Assembly: GCA_015493185.1 (NCBI GenBank)
Contig: WGDQ01000474.1
Location: 1-5,987 of the forward strand
DNA from: Planctomycetaceae bacterium
GTDB taxonomy: Bacteria > Planctomycetota > Planctomycetia > Pirellulales > JAEUIK01
DNA: 5,987 nucleotides
Direction: 5' to 3'
The stretch's first letter is position 1. Each line of letters begins with the position of its first letter. Made by a program: the position numbers and the translations under genes. Below the pieces are notes generated by a model. It had not been told where the DNA came from. It ran no database searches and saw only the letters and a list, made by a program, of their open reading frames with translations. Of the stretch, positions 5,373 through 5,987 are shown in pieces.

Positions 5373-5485
5373 AAACGGGCCCGCGGCGCGAAGGTTCCGG
5401 CACGGGTGGGCAAAAACGGAAACTTCGGGCGTGGCCGGAACACGCCGTATCCGCATCTCGTGCGGAAGGCATTGCAATCTTGCGG

Positions 5486-5532
5486 TGGCCAATCGCCGGC
5501 GCTTCAGCGTACGTCAGACCGGGCGATTGCCA
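5486..5532 (+). repeat. Long bulged hairpin, 11 bp, upstream of the membrane-protein gene
   Basis: The 12-base arm at 5486-5497 (TGGCCAATCGCC) pairs with the 11-base arm at 5522-5532 (GGCGATTGCCA) over 11 bp with a single bulged C. The loop is 24 bases and contains a small CGC-TTCA-GCG stem. It would lie within the long leader predicted from the 5338-5366 promoter, about 255 bases before the ATG at 5788. A tiny frame of eight codons begins at 5532, on the last base of the stem. Function unknown. Confidence 0.4.
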
Positions 5533-5787
5533 TGAGGCGAAAAAAGATGTCTGCGTGAGCTGCCGGGCGGCGTTTGCTGGGTTGGCGTTCGTCCACATCG
5601 TCTGAAAAGCAACCGGCCATATTCCCGGTGTTGGAAGCAAGGCACTTTGTCCCGGGCCGGCGACTGATCGCGCGAAGTCGCTCGCACGACGAGGCGCTGC
5701 GGTTTGCAGCAACCAGAACGCGCAACGAACAAGCCCGGCGGCACGCTTCCGGCCAATTTCAATTTTGCACGAAAGAGAGCGGCTCCA

Positions 5788-5987
5788 ATGGATCAGCGCA
5801 ACGAAACGTGGCAAACCGCTTCGTGGAGCGAGCGTTTCACCTGGCTGATCTTGGCCAAGGTGTTTCGTCTGTCGATCCAGTTTCGAATGTTGACCGCGGC
5901 CACGTTGGGCACGGCGCTGATGTTAGGCGGCTGGTGGTTGCTGGCTGCCGGGGCGGGCAGCCTGTCGCGCGACGCTCAGATTGTTGA
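5788..5987 (+). CDS. Unrecognised membrane protein, N-terminal fragment
   Basis: The frame from the ATG at 5788 is open to the window edge (66 complete codons), so the gene is truncated. The N-terminus is polar and aromatic-rich (MDQRNETWQTASWSERFTW), followed by an amphipathic basic stretch at about 20-33 and a hydrophobic segment at about 35-57 (LTAATLGTALMLGG then WWLLAAGAG), which is a probable first transmembrane helix. The style resembles multi-pass membrane proteins of unknown function found in Pirellulales, but I do not recognise a named family. GAGAG at 5775-5779, eight bases before the ATG, is a weak Shine-Dalgarno match. An overlapping frame (5574-5987) gives an Arg/Ser-rich product with no helix and is rejected in its favour. 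It is transcribed away from the cupin gene and may share regulatory DNA with it. Confidence 0.72.
   Translation, partial: MDQRNETWQTASWSERFTWLILAKVFRLSIQFRMLTAATLGTALMLGGWWLLAAGAGSLSRDAQIV

Larger units (their letters stand above)
5166..5787. other. 622-bp divergent intergenic region
   Basis: This separates the minus-strand cupin gene from the plus-strand membrane-protein gene. Open frames crossing it, including a minus-strand frame of about 175 codons at 5287-5814, show no recognisable domain and overlap the start of the plus gene, so I do not call them. The region contains one promoter-like element per direction, each with a dyad over the -10 box, a pair of adjacent hairpins at 5292-5337 and a long bulged hairpin at 5486-5532. 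Confidence 0.55.

Noticed and set aside
5287..5814. A minus-strand open frame of 175 codons in the divergent gap.
   Set aside because: It has no recognisable domain, is rich in Arg/Pro/Ser, and overlaps the start of the plus-strand membrane-protein gene, which has a clear hydrophobic helix.

Overview
The window looks like chromosomal DNA from a planctomycete, probably of the Pirellulales type. This is inferred from protein style: a Gfo/Idh/MocA oxidoreductase and a TIM-barrel sugar isomerase side by side, long intergenic gaps, a GC-rich sequence and a Pirellulales-like membrane-protein N-terminus. No rRNA or marker gene is present to prove it.

Layout. Four complete genes lie on the minus strand and one truncated gene lies on the plus strand. 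In minus-strand order of transcription they are: a class I phosphomannose-isomerase-like bicupin protein (5165 to 3915), a sugar phosphate isomerase/epimerase-family TIM barrel (3505 to 2576), a Gfo/Idh/MocA-family NAD(P)-dependent oxidoreductase (2112 to 949), and an ACP-phosphodiesterase-like putative metal hydrolase (853 to 188). At the right edge a divergent plus-strand gene starts at 5788 and encodes the N-terminus of an unrecognised membrane protein that runs off the window. Positions 1-187 show no convincing gene.

Intergenic DNA. The gaps are unusually long for genes on one strand: 409 bp between the cupin and the isomerase, 463 bp between the isomerase and the oxidoreductase, and 622 bp between the divergent genes. 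The first three minus-strand genes are therefore probably separate transcription units, while the oxidoreductase and the small hydrolase (95 bp apart) may be co-transcribed. The gaps hold several inverted repeats. The best are two promoter-like elements in the divergent region, each with a 21-bp dyad over its -10 box, and several hairpins, some mutually exclusive, in the leaders of the isomerase and oxidoreductase genes.

Function. The three larger minus-strand proteins fit a cytosolic carbohydrate module: oxidation of a sugar or polyol by the Gfo/Idh enzyme, isomerisation, epimerisation or elimination by the TIM barrel, and aldose-ketose isomerisation by the cupin protein. The substrate cannot be read from the sequence. 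No mobile element, CRISPR array, tRNA or rRNA was seen. The most interesting content is the possible uncharacterised sugar pathway and the regulatory structure around it, not a defence or mobile system.
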